A DNA stretch of 64,000 bases from Diphasiastrum complanatum. Its lineage: Eukaryota; Streptophyta; Lycopodiopsida; Lycopodiales; Lycopodiaceae. Numbering within the stretch: the first letter of the stretch is position 1; every line of letters starts with the position of its first letter. The translations under genes were made by a program, and so were the position numbers. Under the pieces are notes generated by a model that did no database searches, had not been told where the DNA came from, and saw only the letters and a list, made by a program, of their open reading frames with translations. Location: the NCBI GenBank assembly GCA_029204225.1, contig CM055108.1, forward strand, positions 24,993,803 to 25,057,802, read 5' to 3'. Below are positions 36,144 to 47,179 of the stretch, piece by piece.

Positions 36144-37057
36144 TTTCTTGCTGTAGGAGCACATCCTGTTCGTACTTCTTTGGAAAGGTTTGCTGAACCT
36201 TTGACAGCGAATCATAGACTTGGTGAGCCTTTGTCAGGGAAAGGCTTAGTGCAGATTTGGGGATTCAGTTTCAATGCGAAATGCGATTCAAGTTCAGATA
36301 AGCTGAAAAAGGACCAGTCTGCTTCAGTCAACGTACGAGAAAAACATTCCACAGCTTTAATGCACATGGGAAAAAGAAGTTTTCCTCTATCTGAGCAACC
36401 TGGAATAATTGGTCATAGTGGAGAGGCATCTTTCAGAAAGCAAGGTTTTGACTTGAGCAACAATAGACACGAGGCTACTTTTCTCAGTGAGGCTGGCAAT
36501 GCCGTGCATATGATTCTTAATAATGTCTCTAATATAACTGGACTTGATGGTGTAGGTAGTCCATTGGGTGCAAAGAATGTCGATGAGATCAGCAATCGAA
36601 GCGGAAAAAGGACAGAACAATCAAAGCAAAATTTTGAACAAGGTATAGGGACATCCTTTTATAACAGAGATCATGTGGGAGCACAATCTATAGGTGATGT
36701 CTGTTTGGATGAAGGCTTTCTTATGGCTTCATCTAACTTGATGGGAAGTTGTTTGCATCCTTGTCACACTGAGCATGGAAAAGGATTGAACAAAAATGTG
36801 ATCAAACTCAAAGACATGGCTAGAGGGAAAGGTTCAGACGTTTCTGGAACAACTTTATCCTCTGGCAAGCAAAAATTAAATGTGTCTGGTGGTCAACACC
36901 CGGCCAAAATGGTCCTAGCCTTAGTCCATGAAGGAGAGGTCACTTGGGATTTGAAATGGCAACCTGTTGGAGATATTCCTGGAGAAGAAGCAGACGATCG
37001 TGAATCTTTGCGGTTGGGTATCCTGGCACTAATTCTAGGAGATGGGTCACTACAAGT
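36144..37057 (+). CDS. GTF3C2: GTF3C2-like exon 5 (large WD40 exon)
   Basis: 914 nt, fully open. It begins FLAVGAHPVRTS and has GEPLSGKGLVQIWGFSF, the signature where the second blade ends. A long polar, weakly conserved insert (about residues 40-240 of the exon) follows, then MVLALVHEGEVTWDLKWQPV and LRLGILALILGDGSLQV. The donor CAAGT|GTAAGA at 37058 leaves phase 2. GT plus G from exon 6 makes Val, so GDGSLQV continues into LDVPNP as in relatives (GDGSLEVWEVP). The polar insert is longer than I would expect for this loop but stays open, which argues for function. Confidence 0.9.
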
Positions 37058-37690
37058 GTAAGAAACTTTACTTTTTCATGCCATTTCATTTTTTTAATTA
37101 CAATCGTTCTATTTTATTTTTGTGGAGTGTCTTGTTTTGGTTTACACATTTCGAAAAGTTCTTTGGCATTCAGAACAGTTTTCCTGTTTTTTGAAAGGTG
37201 CTGGCTACTTTTTCCTGTTTTAGATGCATGTCTTCTCAAGTTCAACTCATGTTTTGGAGAAGTGTGTCACTGATTGTTATATGAGTGGTCCGAGCTTTGT
37301 ATGCTGATGTATTATCGACAAATAGTTATACACGAATGTTTGGAGTCTGGACCTTGGGTCCTTTTTGGTTTTTAGTAACCTCTATAATCTATTATGCAAT
37401 AAATAATTAAAGGACCAAATACCATATATCAGGGGTCCAATCTCTTATAAAAACTCTGGGACCCACTCTACATAGATCTTTTTGAAAATAGATATGCTAT
37501 TTGCTTATAGAGCATAGGCAACTTCAATGTGACCCATGAGATGGTTACATCAAATCTTAATTAGCTGCAGTGCAATTTGAATATTTATTTTACTTGTTTT
37601 AGGATTCCAAAATTGTCTTTGTTATTTGCTATATTTTTTGTAAGCTAGGGAACATGTGAGATGTAACAGAAATGTCCCTAAGGAAAATTT
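37058..37690. other. start of intron 5
   Basis: A/T-rich intron sequence. No feature was recognised before the LINE fragments. Confidence 0.5.
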
Positions 37691-38226
37691 ATGCTATCAG
37701 CCAGTGACCCTACGATCTTTGGTGGCCTATGAGGACCAGAGTTGTGTAGCCTTGATGATCAGATAGGTTCCGGTTGAGGAGTACCACATGCTCTACCAAG
37801 ATTGATAGAGGACAGAGTCTAAGGCAACGATCCATCACCTCATATTTCTCTTGACGCCGCGCATGGTACGGTGAGTCTTCATTCTCTTGATGGCCGCTAG
37901 GACCATATCACAGGTAAAGAATGTGAACTCACATGGACCAGGGGGGGGTGGGGGGTGGGGGGTGGGGCGCGGTGGGTATGGTGTATAATGTAGTCACATA
38001 TATAGTCCAGGTGTGTAGGTCTTGAAGGAGAGGAGGTGGAGTGTGGGGAATAAACTCATGCCATAAAGTACCTCTGGATGAACTGAAAAGAGAATCGACA
38101 AGACGTTTCCCTTCTTGTGTTTCATATACACATTTTCTACAACGGAGTGTGCAATAAAGTGATCGACGGGCTGTATGAAGAAGATATTGCTCATGTAAGG
38201 AGCGGCACTCGGCATCAAGGGGGGGG
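37691..38226. mobile_element. LINE-C: two opposed LINE ORF2 scraps
   Basis: 37694-37767 on + encodes PVTLRSLVAYEDQSCVALMI, the last residues of LINE ORF2 (compare LINE-A near 15070-15110). From about 37870 to 38220 the minus strand carries an endonuclease/RT linker (compare 16820-17170 of LINE-A, around the gatggccg and cggcactcggcatca blocks). The two pieces point in opposite directions. The minus piece ends at the (GA)n at 38227. Confidence 0.7.
37941..37966 (+). other. G-quadruplex-forming run
   Basis: Four G runs (8, 6, 6 and 4 G) are separated by single T bases, the shortest-loop class of intramolecular G-quadruplex motif. It lies inside LINE-C, on the coding strand of the host gene. 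Confidence 0.8.
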
Positions 38227-38246
38227 GAGAGAGAGAGAGAGAGAGA
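38227..38246 (+). repeat. short (GA)n between LINE-C and a LINE tail unit
   Basis: About 10 GA units, then AAAGAAAG and AAGCTTTATTAATG, the LINE 3' end. Confidence 0.9.
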
Positions 38247-38552
38247 AAGAAAGAAAGCTTTATTAATGTCTTTTCCATGCCAAAAGGCATATAAGACTAG
38301 TAAATGTACATGTCAAGTATGTGGTAACCATAGGAGTGTATGAAACGTCTGCAAAACAATAACAAAAGTAGCAAGTCTAGAGCTAAAGCTATAAACTGAA
38401 ATAGATGTGATGCTATAAGAAACAAGTGGGAGCATGTATACTGCTAACAGTCATGAGTAAGGTATGACACTATCATCTAGTCCTGTCCTGCTGGTGCTGA
38501 TGCTATAGAAGGATGTAATACGGCCTGTGGCATGAAGGGCCACTGGTGGTCT

Positions 38553-38554
<2 letters not shown>
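38247..38554 (-). mobile_element. LINE 3'-UTR unit between two (TC)n tracts (about 300 bp)
   Basis: A 5'-truncated LINE copy with only 3' UTR. On the minus strand it starts at CAGAGACCACCAGTGGCC right after a (TC)n, and ends ATGCCTTTTGGCATGGAAAAG, ACATTAATAAAGC, (TC)n. It is nearly identical to the LINE-A 3' UTR (14482-14800). Confidence 0.85.

Positions 38555-38636
<82 letters not shown>
38555..38636 (+). repeat. (GA)n microsatellite at LINE-D 3' end
   Basis: About 40 pure GA units. It follows AATAAAGCTTTC of LINE-D on the minus strand. Confidence 0.95.
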
Positions 38637-38640
<4 letters not shown>

Positions 38641-39169
38641 TTTATTAATGTCTTTTCTGTGCCAAAAGGCATATAAGACAGATAAAAGTACATGTCAAGT
38701 ATGTGGTAACTGTGGGAGCGTATATAAATGTCTCCAAAGACTATGCATAAAAAAGAGCAACGTAACTAAATACTATAAACTTAAGCCAGTAAGTAGGAGC
38801 ATAGGAAAAGCTGATGTAGAGCATATCATCCTGCATTGCTGCTGAAAAAGGATGTGATACGAGCTGCAACATGAGATAGTGTTGGTCGTCACTGACCTCG
38901 TCTAGGAGGGCGGAAGATGAGCATGATAGGACGGGTAGTGCGAGTTGCGCCATGAATATGAGTGGTGCACTATCTCTGATATCTGTGAGGGAGTGCATCG
39001 TTGTCATCGTCTAACTCTATATCTCGGCGTGGCTGTCTCCTAGAGAAGAAGGAGGTAATCTGAGCCTGAGTGCTGGGATGTGTCTGATGATGAGCTGACT
39101 GGTACATATTATGTCGTAGCAGGAACATCTCTCGTATCATAAGTGCAACATAGTGAGGGTCCTCATATG

Positions 39170-41188
39170 CTATGAGTGATCAAAGTGTAGTGGGCATGTC
39201 TCGGAATAGGTAGTGGTATCTCCCTCTGATCTCATAATATACAGGGCAACTGAAGATGAAGTGCTCCTCAGACTCCACCTCATGCAAGGAACATAGCTGA
39301 CATAATCTCTCCTCCCTCGGGGTGCCTTGGAATCTCCCAGGCTCGATAGTCTCTGGAAAAGAAGATGTCGTGGAACAGAGTCAAAAGCTTTGCGAAAATC
39401 CACAAAGCAACAGTAAATTCTCTGTTTCCGATGTCGAGCCTCCTCAATAATGCATCTCAAAATGAAGATCTGGTCTGAAGTAGAATATCCCGGTCTGAAA
39501 CCAGCTTGACCCATAGCGTGTAAACCCTCAGTTTCAGCAAAAGATCCAGTGACTGTCTGTAGTATAGAGCCATATATCTTAGCTAGAGTGTGGCCAATCA
39601 TAATGGTGCGGTAGTTTCCTACATTCATGGGATCACCTGCCTTGAGGATGGGGTGAAGGATATTAGTACACCAAGCCGTAGGAAAACCAGAAGTAACAGC
39701 TGTGTTAAAAACATGAGCAATGTAAGGGGAGATGAGATGTGCTACGGGCTTTAGGAAGTCTACACTTAAGGAGTCATAGTCAGTGGCTTTATTTAGTTTG
39801 GCATGTTTAATGGCGTTTTCAACCATGTCAGGGGTGAAAAGTGAGCAGTGGTCAGGTCTCGGTGAGAGTGAGGTAGGAGGAGAGTCCGTGGTATATAACT
39901 CCGTGGCATACTCGATCCAGGATTCGATGGCTATGGGGGCCAATGTTGAAGAGTGTCTGGTGAAATGTTTCCAGAAAAAAGAGGAGGAGGGTGAATCTAA
40001 AGAGTTGATCATTTTTTGGCAGAGTGATTGTAGGTACTTGATCTTCTTTGTTCTGGTGGTTCTATGATATTCTTTCTGGCATTGTTTGAGTGTGGCAGGG
40101 GAGTGTGACCTGGCATATGTCACATGATTGTGAAGAGAGCGGCATTCTGCATCATACCATCTGTTGTGAACACTTCTGTGAGATGATGTCGTTTTGGTGG
40201 GGAAGGATGAGGAAGCAGCAGCTAAGAGGGATGTAGAGAGAAAAGTGGCTTGCTGGTCAATTGGTGCCATGAACGGGAAGTTAGCGAGTAGTTGGGATAA
40301 GATTGTGGTGTAATTAGTGAATCCAGATTGGGTGAAAGGAATACGTTTATGAGTGGGAAGAGAGCAAGAAATTTGCAAAGAAGAGGTTATGTGACCAAGT
40401 GAGATGTGTAAGAGTGAGTGATCGGAAATGGTAGGGGGTGTGATGGAGAAATCAGAAATGTGAGAGATCAAAGCAGGTGATCCAATGAAGTAGTCGACCA
40501 CACTATGTCCTCCACCATGAGGATAGCATGTATATGCTGATGAGGAAGGCCACTGTGTGAGGCCATTCAAAATGGCAAGAGCGTGTGTCTCTGCTAGAGT
40601 GATCAACTGCTCCCCGAAAGATGTAGCTGGAGTGTCTGCATCCTGTGATACCCGGTCTAGCCCCATATCCAAAAGGTAAAGCCTGAGAAGATCCGTAGCT
40701 GCATGAAATTCGGTTTGTCTAGAGCTTGTGCGGGCGTTGAAATCACCTGCTAGTAAAATGGAACCCTGCTGAGAAAAGATAGCAATATCATCTGAGAGAG
40801 CCTGAAAAGGGTCCCCGCCAAACTCAGCAAACACTGAGGTCTGTGGAGCAAAATAGCATACAGCTATATAGATGTCCTGAGGTAATCCCAATAGTGAGCC
40901 AATAATGTGTAACCAAATATAGCGAGCGTATGGATCTTGTTTAACCATCTGAACTGTGGTGTCTCTGTATAAACAAGCTACTCCTCCAGATCCTCGACAA
41001 GTTTTTCCCCTAACAAATGGACGAAAAGCAGAATGCCAAGAGTACTCCTGTATATTTGGAAGAGGATGATATAAGGACTCATGAGTTTCAGCCAACAACA
41101 AAATGTCGCATTTTCTAATAAAATCAGCAAAGTCTCCGGCTGATGACGAAGATAAAAAACCATTACAATTCCAGAAGCCAAGTCTCAA
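39170..41188 (-). pseudogene. LINE-D ORF2 (AP-endonuclease and N-terminal RT)
   Basis: Endonuclease: MRLGFWNCNGFLSSSSAGDF at the start, ILLLAETHESLY, SILLAGDFNARTSSRQTEFH, VVDYFIGSP and TISDHSLLHI, which are the APE-type catalytic blocks. The reverse transcriptase begins with VGNYRTIMIGHTLAKIYG, MGQAGFRPGYSTSDQIF and CCFVDFRKAFDSVP and stops there because of the deletion. The nick-forming half is intact in sequence and the copying half is gone. Confidence 0.9.
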
Positions 41189-41236
41189 ATTGGTAGGGGA
41201 TCTCGGGTAGCTTCTATATCCGGGGGCCCCTAGTTC

Positions 41237-42145
41237 CTATTGTGGAAGGTCGAAAAATCTCGGTTTCCCGTCAATAAAAACAACCCTTTGCCCTTTCTCT
41301 TTCGCTTCAAGGATAATCTTTTTTCTTGCCAACCATTGAGTATTTGTTAAGTCATCATCCATATAAATGAAAGTACCTTTAAGCTTTGCCCTAAGCCGAA
41401 GGGCAGCATTGCGTTGTGAAAGCGAGCGGAACTTGATAAACAAAACATTGTCATCAAATTTACTGCGCCAAGCAGTATCAAAACCGTCAGCCACATGAGA
41501 TAACTTGGAAATGAGCAAATCCGTAGCTTCTTCCAACGGTTTTCCACCATTGGCAATGCCTCTTACTCTAATGTTAAAGGCTTTTTTGGCCCTTCTGGCT
41601 TGTTCACCCAAAACTGTCTCCAAATCGTTTTCCTTCGGAAAAGATGAAATCTGAGAGTGATTACCTTGCTTAAGGATCGATGTCGTTTCTTCAACCTGTT
41701 TTGCGAGTGATGAGAGTTTGCTGCCCATATCATCCGGTTTGAAGAGTGCTGCCCACGTTTTCGTCTCCTCGACTTGTTTCTCCAAGCTATTGATCTTGTT
41801 GGAAGTCTCCTCCAAGGCACTTTTTTCTGCAATTCGTTGCTTAAGATATATATTTTCTTGCTCAAGCTGCTCCACACGTTCCGTGACACCAAAAAGATCC
41901 TTAGCTAACTTGCTATTTTCAGCTTCAAAGAGGTGTAGTTGTTTCTTAAGTCCAAGAATTTCTTGCCGGATAAAACTAAGATCATAAGCAAAAAGACTTT
42001 CGGTAGGTTTGGAAGGAGTGTAGTCAATGGCAGCCATGTTGATAGTTTCTGTCACCGAAGACGGCTCCTCCATCACTACCGGTGATGGGGGGGTGTCCAA
42101 CAGGGAGGGGGGTGTAAGAACACCCTCCTTTTTCTTAGGTGCCAT
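41237..42145 (-). CDS. LINE-D ORF1 (L1 ORF1p-like, intact frame)
   Basis: 302 codons with MAPKKKEGVL as start; the upstream Leu-Ser run is microsatellite read-through and not protein. A Pro/Ser-rich N terminus is followed by a long coiled coil (about residues 55-170; LGLKKQLHLFEAENSKLAKD, VEQLEQENIYLKQRIAE). An RRM-like block FNIRVRGIANG comes next, then a C-terminal domain with FIYMDDDLTNTQWLARKKI. This is the coiled-coil, RRM, CTD layout of L1 ORF1p, a trimeric RNA chaperone. It is the only uninterrupted LINE reading frame of full length in the window. Confidence 0.85.
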   Translation of the reverse strand: MAPKKKEGVLTPPSLLDTPPSPVVMEEPSSVTETINMAAIDYTPSKPTESLFAYDLSFIRQEILGLKKQLHLFEAENSKLAKDLFGVTERVEQLEQENIYLKQRIAEKSALEETSNKINSLEKQVEETKTWAALFKPDDMGSKLSSLAKQVEETTSILKQGNHSQISSFPKENDLETVLGEQARRAKKAFNIRVRGIANGGKPLEEATDLLISKLSHVADGFDTAWRSKFDDNVLFIKFRSLSQRNAALRLRAKLKGTFIYMDDDLTNTQWLARKKIILEAKEKGQRVVFIDGKPRFFDLPQ

Positions 42146-42167
42146 AGGAGGCGGTAAGCAGATGGAG

Positions 42168-42171
<4 letters not shown>

Positions 42172-42217
<46 letters not shown>
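42172..42217 (+). repeat. (GA)n between LINE-D 5' end and LINE-E 3' end
   Basis: About 22 GA units. On the minus strand LINE-E ends GCATGGAAAAGAC directly in (TC)n, without AATAAAGC, and LINE-D begins after it. Confidence 0.95.
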
Positions 42218-42219
<2 letters not shown>

Positions 42220-42700
42220 CTTTTCCATGCATATAAGACTAGTAAAAATACATGTCAAGTATGTGGTAACAATGGGAGCGTATGAAACGTCTTCGAAACA
42301 GTAAGAAAGAAACATCTAATATGAACTGAAATAAGTGCAGTAAGATATGTAGGAGCATAGATGCAACTGGATGTCTACAATAAATGATAACACTATCATC
42401 ATGTCTTGTTGATGCTGATGCTATAAAAAGATGTGATGCGAGTTGCAGCATGGGGGAGCTCTAATAGCTGCTTATGTCGTCTAGGAATGTCAGAAGTGTG
42501 TCTCCTCATAAGAGCTCTAACAACTTGGGCAACAACATGGCTATGAATGGTGCACTGTCTTTGATCTCTGTAAACATGTATGCCGTCCTCATCATCATGC
42601 TTTGGGTCGCGTCGTGACCTTCTCCTAGAGAAGAAAGAAGGAATCAAAGGCTGAGAAATAATATGCAGAGATCTTTGACATAGATCCCACCGCAATAAGC
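42218..42700 (-). mobile_element. LINE-E 3' UTR fragment
   Basis: About 480 bp of LINE 3' UTR, with blocks shared with LINE-A and LINE-D (AGACGTTTCATACGCTCCC, TAGCATCAGCATCAACA). The 3' hairpin is collapsed to ATGCATGG. Confidence 0.8.
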
Positions 42701-42759
42701 ATCAGCGACACAAAGCATCATATAGAGTGACAAAGGTTCAAGATCGGGAAAATCCTTTT

Positions 42760-43085
42760 TTTCAAATGTGTTTTGACTACAGATTGATGAATAGTTGGCC
42801 ATATGATATTAGAGTGGGAGCCCTCTTGTAGGAGGGTGCACTATTTATCCCTTTTGACTAGGTTTACTAACATTATCTTATCCTCTAGAAGCCTTCATGA
42901 AGGTTCCATTTTAGGGCGTCCTTGTGGGTATAAGTAGGACCTATTGTCATTCATTTCATAGCTAATGATATTGATCTCTCTTTAGTCTTCTTAATCATTC
43001 TCTTTGCTGCTTTCTAGGGTTAATTCTTGCTTATATGTTGCTTTCTTAGCTTAGCGATTGATCTTTTGTAAATCTGTTTGTAGTT
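42760..43085 (+). repeat. Gypsy-2 5' LTR (partial)
   Basis: Shares GGCCATATGATATTA, GGGTATAAGTAGGACCTATTG and CTAGGGTTAATTCTTGCTTAT with 48239-48591. It ends TCTGTTTGTAGTT at a PBS. The start is truncated or diverged, and it carries an extra block at about 42811-42880. Confidence 0.75.
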
Positions 43086-43100
43086 TGGTATCAAAGTAGT
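43086..43100 (+). other. Gypsy-2 primer-binding site (mutated)
   Basis: TGGTATCAAAGTAGT, two changes from the usual TGGTATCAGAGCA, directly after the LTR. Confidence 0.7.
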
Positions 43101-43377
43101 TTCCTTGGTGGATCTTAAGCGGAAGCATTTCCGCTAAACTTGGCGGCTTGGGAAAAAAAAAAATCTGGTAGATTATTTCCGACGGCTATTTCAGCAGCTG
43201 CTATTGTTTCTGGTAGCTATTTTGGTATATTTTCTAAGCAGTACCTATTGCATTTTCTAGCATGTTATGAACAGATTCACAAGTATTAGTATCAACAATG
43301 CATAAAAAACAGCAAAAGGCATTCACATAGCATTCTCCAACTAAGAAATTGTATGAATATCAATAGCCGCCGATAGC

Positions 43378-44040
43378 TTAGGCAGATCTCCAACAAAGAT
43401 CTGGGGGACGACCGTCCCATTCAACCAAAAACTGGACAAGACGACGACGACGACGACGTAAAACGACCCAAACCTGTAAAATAGCAGCAGTTAAAAATGG
43501 AAAAAGTTCAGGATCAGTAGGAAACAAAGGATCACAAGGTTCACCAGGAAAAAGAGACAAACGAAGTAGACTAACATGAAAAATGTCACAAGCACGAGTA
43601 GTAGCAGGTAACTGTAAATGATAAGTAATAGGCCTAAGTTCTTCCACAATCTGGAAAGGACAATAGTAATGTGCAGACAATTTCTCAGTAAGAGAACGAC
43701 CCTGTACAAAGTTCTGACGTGCAAAAGATAAACGAACATAAACAGACTGGCCCTCATCAAACTCTAAAAAAGACCTATGACAATCAGTCAAGGACTTATA
43801 GCGATGTTGAGCTCGCACCAAATGTTGTTGTGCTTGCACAATTGAATCATGAGAGTTAGTAAGAAAAGAAGAAAAAGTAACATGAACATCATTAGGAGGG
43901 GTGGAATACGTAATAGTAGCAGAGAATATCCATTAGCCAACAGAAATGGAGACACACCTGTGTTGGTACTAACCTACTTATAACTGTAATCTGCAAAACA
44001 CAAATGATGATTCCAATCGCAAACGGAACCATCAACCATA
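43378..44040 (-). pseudogene. Ty3 fragment (Gypsy-4): integrase C terminus and chromodomain
   Basis: The minus frame contains LTEKLSAHYYCPFQIVEEL, YHLQLPATTRACDIFHVSLL and FLVEWDGRPP. A short integrase stretch (DWNHHLCFADYSYK) lies near 43980-44040. It is opposite in orientation to the Gypsy-2 LTRs, so it is a nested or rearranged element. Confidence 0.8.
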
Positions 44041-45429
44041 TGTGTCAGCGATATAGGTGCCCCAAGAAAGGATAACAACATCAGAAGACCAGCACCAAGG
44101 AGTAGGAACATAAGCAAATGACAGTCACGCTGCAATATCGTGGAAGACCAAGCGATATGCCAGGAAACATGAAGCATAAAGACATCGTCCTAACAAAGGA
44201 TAGCTAGAATGGAGAAATGTGCACCAACATGGTCAAAAGCCCAAGGTATCCATAAGGCCCATGAATGAGAAGTAGCAATGGCACATGGTACCCTGGAGGC
44301 ACTTATCGCGAGAAGATCATCATGCCAAGAGATCCATAAGGTCCAAGAAAGCAACGCATTATCTACAAAAACATGATGCATGAAAGCAGTAGCAACAAAT
44401 CTAGAATTAGTAGAGGCCCCAACGAAGAATAGCCGAAATACTCATCTAGAAGGACCTCATATGGACATACCAAGCCATCATAGGATGCAACAAAAACAGA
44501 TCGAGAATTAGATGACCCATTGGAACTCGCCACAAGTGCCATCCCAAAGTACACACCAGGTGCACAAGTGAGGAATAGAAGAACATGAAAAGTGCAACCA
44601 CATAGAAAGGGCAGGGAGACCGCAACCAGGGAACTAGCATAAGGAAGAGCAGCAACTGAAGTCACTGGAATAACTGAAAGAAGAAATGCATTGGAATGAG
44701 GAGTAGCAAGCTCAACTGATATACGAAAAGTAGAGCAAGAAATCAATAGCAAGTGTCAGAGCAATATCCACCTGTAGCTGGGAATGCATATCAAAGCATA
44801 TGTGAGCAGCACTGAAGTACATGGCGGCAACATCCCAAAAAAATAACCAAGAAAGGAGAAGAATCTCTCTCAAGGTACTCTGATGGTCCAGGAACACCAG
44901 GAAAAAGTGGCAACTCAGTAACAACATCGAAGACCAAGTGATATGGAGCAACCGGAATTGCCAGGGAACCTGAAGATCATCCTGACAAACAGTAGCTAGG
45001 ACGGAGGCAATAACCCAAGCTATCAGGAGATGCCAAGCCTGACAATGAGCAACAATCCAACCAATAGATAAAGAGCCACATGCGTAGTCATGGAAACCAA
45101 CTTCCAAGATATCTGCACCACGGATGATTAGTAACATGGAAAAAGCAGCACCAATCAATAGGTCCAAATGAAATCCAAGCTATACGTAATAACCATGAAT
45201 GCCAAATATCAAGAGGTAAAAATGAATCAGTAGCATGAAAAGCCTCTAGAGCATATAAGGCCCAAAGCGGCAGTAGGGTAGAAACACCATCAAGGTATGT
45301 GGCATCAGTATCCTCAAAGGCTATCCAGATCAAATGTGGCAATGTTTATGCTCAGGATCGAAGAAGTTGAAGGACAAGTCAAGGAAGTCAAAACAAAACC
45401 ATTGGCCAAGGTAAAACAAAGTGTGAAAG
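44041..45429. other. degenerate sequence inside nested Ty3 elements
   Basis: No clear domain. Several phrases repeat in variant form (for example GATATGGAGCAACCGGAAT / CGATATGCCAGGAAAC, and GCAACTGAAGTCACTGG). It is probably decayed Ty3 internal sequence. Confidence 0.4.
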
Positions 45430-45655
45430 ATCCAAAGATTCGGAAGATATAGGGTAAATTTTCCGATGTGTTTGCTGATCGGTTACCCAAAGGTGAACCT
45501 CCTACCGGATTTGTGGACCATCCCGTTGAATTGGATTCGGGGACTAAACCGGTCAATTTACCACCTTACAGACTATCAAAGGCCGAAAAAGAAGAAGTCC
45601 ATAAACAGGTTCAGGAATTACTTTCACAAGAATTTATCGTTCGATTCATGACCAG
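45430..45655 (+). pseudogene. Ty3 reverse-transcriptase N-terminal fragment
   Basis: The + frame includes VFADRLPKGEPPTGFVDHPV and PYRLSKAEKEEVHKQVQELL, the segment just before the RT core in Ty3 elements. It is cut at both ends and sits between opposite-strand gag and integrase pieces. Confidence 0.75.
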
Positions 45656-46381
45656 TGAACATGATATCTGTGAATCAAGGCATATAGGCGCAAGGCACTG
45701 AGCAACATCCTGTAGATATGGAGCAACATCAACCTGTAAAGCTAGAGCAACACCAAGGTACTTAGCATCAACATGTAGAGGTGACTCTAACTCGCTACGT
45801 GTATCCCTCTCGATCTGAGAGTCGATCACTATACAAGAAGACTCAATAGGTATTGATATATGTGACTCAATCTCAATAGAACTATGTGACTCGACAATAG
45901 GACTATGTGACGCGACAATAGGACTATACGTCTCGACAATAGGATTATGTGACTCTATCACTATCTCAGGACTATGTGAAGACTCAACCTCACATGCATA
46001 AGGTAACGCAGAAAGAGTGGTAGCAAATAGAAGATCTTCTAAAAATATGCCCGATATCAGAGTAGGATGAGTGCGACGATAGATGGAAAAGCAAACTTTT
46101 GCATGGCCATCTAACCACAAAGAAGCCATCATGATTTTCATAACATCTGAACATGAATAAGTGAAAAAATAATCCTCAAAATTATTCACCCAGCCGGTGA
46201 ATTCGACAATGCCACAAGATGTAGAGGAAAAATTGAAATACTTAGGAAAAGAAAAATGTAACATCATTTTGTCGTTTATATATTTTTTAACAAAATGGAA
46301 AACTAATAAAGAAACTGGAATCAAAACGGGAAAATGTAAAGTGTTAAGGAAAACGAACAAGAAATGTGACGAATGATCCAA
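45656..46381 (-). pseudogene. Ty3 gag fragment (Gypsy-4)
   Basis: The minus frame has FTGWVNNFEDYFFTYSCSDV and KIMMASLWLDGHAKV, a gag capsid pattern (compare ELENWYSKLETYF in Gypsy-1). It ends in a Ser/Ile/Val/Glu-rich repeat region (SHSPIVESHSSIEIESHIS, about 45840-45970). Confidence 0.7.
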
Positions 46382-47179
46382 CCTTCACTTTAAAAGGTCA
46401 AAAATGGATACAAAATGGTCTTAATTATCAAGGAACGATAGGAAAGAACAAGATCCAATCACATATGCAAAAAGAACAACTGAACAAAATGAAAAGTAAA
46501 AAGAATACCCCTTTGGAAATCTTTGGATGAGTCCTCCGTTTGACATGAGACTTGGATCAATAGTCTTGTCTCAGCTTAGCACCCTCATCCATATGATTTT
46601 GTTGAATGAAAAAGATGGGTTTTTCCAAAAACTAAAAAATAGGGTTTCCAATAAACGACCAGCAAAAAAAATTACATCATCATGCTGAAAAGAAATACAC
46701 AATCTAAGGGAGAGGACTTTTGTCATTACCCCAACTTAGTTGTGGAAAGTTAATTGGGGAAACGGACAGTGTTTAGAAAATTCACCAGAAAAAGTTTGTT
46801 TTGAGTTATATTGGTTGTAAGACGCATGATTTATGAATCATCAAGATTCATCAGTAAAATTGTGTGCATAGAATATATACGAGACATATGGAGTAGTGTA
46901 TGTATGTGTGACTGATGTATGCATGAGGACTGCATGGGAGCTGTGACCTATTTATAGTTGGATTGCATGGGGATTGCATGAGTTCATGCACCTGATTCTA
47001 CTCTCTATATGTTGGAGTAGAAACTCGCCCATCGACACTTTTGGTTCAGGTTACCAAATGCTCTCTTCTCCCCAAGCATTCACATGGCATGGCTCAGGGG
47101 CTAGATCCAAGATTGATCTAGGATTGGTTGGGAGGTTTTGCTCCTATATGTCTCATGTTGTGTTCTCCTATTATCTTAG
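46382..47179. other. Ty3 leader remnant and unassigned sequence
   Basis: GGACTTTTGTCATTACCCCA near 46711 echoes the Gypsy-1 leader (about 29640), so the part up to about 46750 is likely leader of the minus-strand element. Nothing recognised from 46750 to 47179. Confidence 0.45.

Larger units (their letters stand above)
38637..42171 (-). mobile_element. LINE-D: L1-like LINE with internal RT deletion
   Basis: It is bounded on both sides by (GA)n. It has ORF1 (42145-41237), ORF2 (41188-39170), a 3' UTR with hairpin and AATAAAGC. ORF2 loses the middle and end of the reverse transcriptase: after FRKAFDSVPRHLLFQRL it joins, near 39350, the CCHC-finger region (LCQLCSLHEVESEEHFIF). No YADD motif remains, so it cannot reverse-transcribe. 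The other reading frames are long and well preserved. Confidence 0.9.

Noticed and set aside
44041-45429. Several minus-strand reading frames of 60-150 codons
   Set aside because: Hydrophobic-rich frames without start context or domain, lying inside decayed Ty3 sequence; they look like chance openings.
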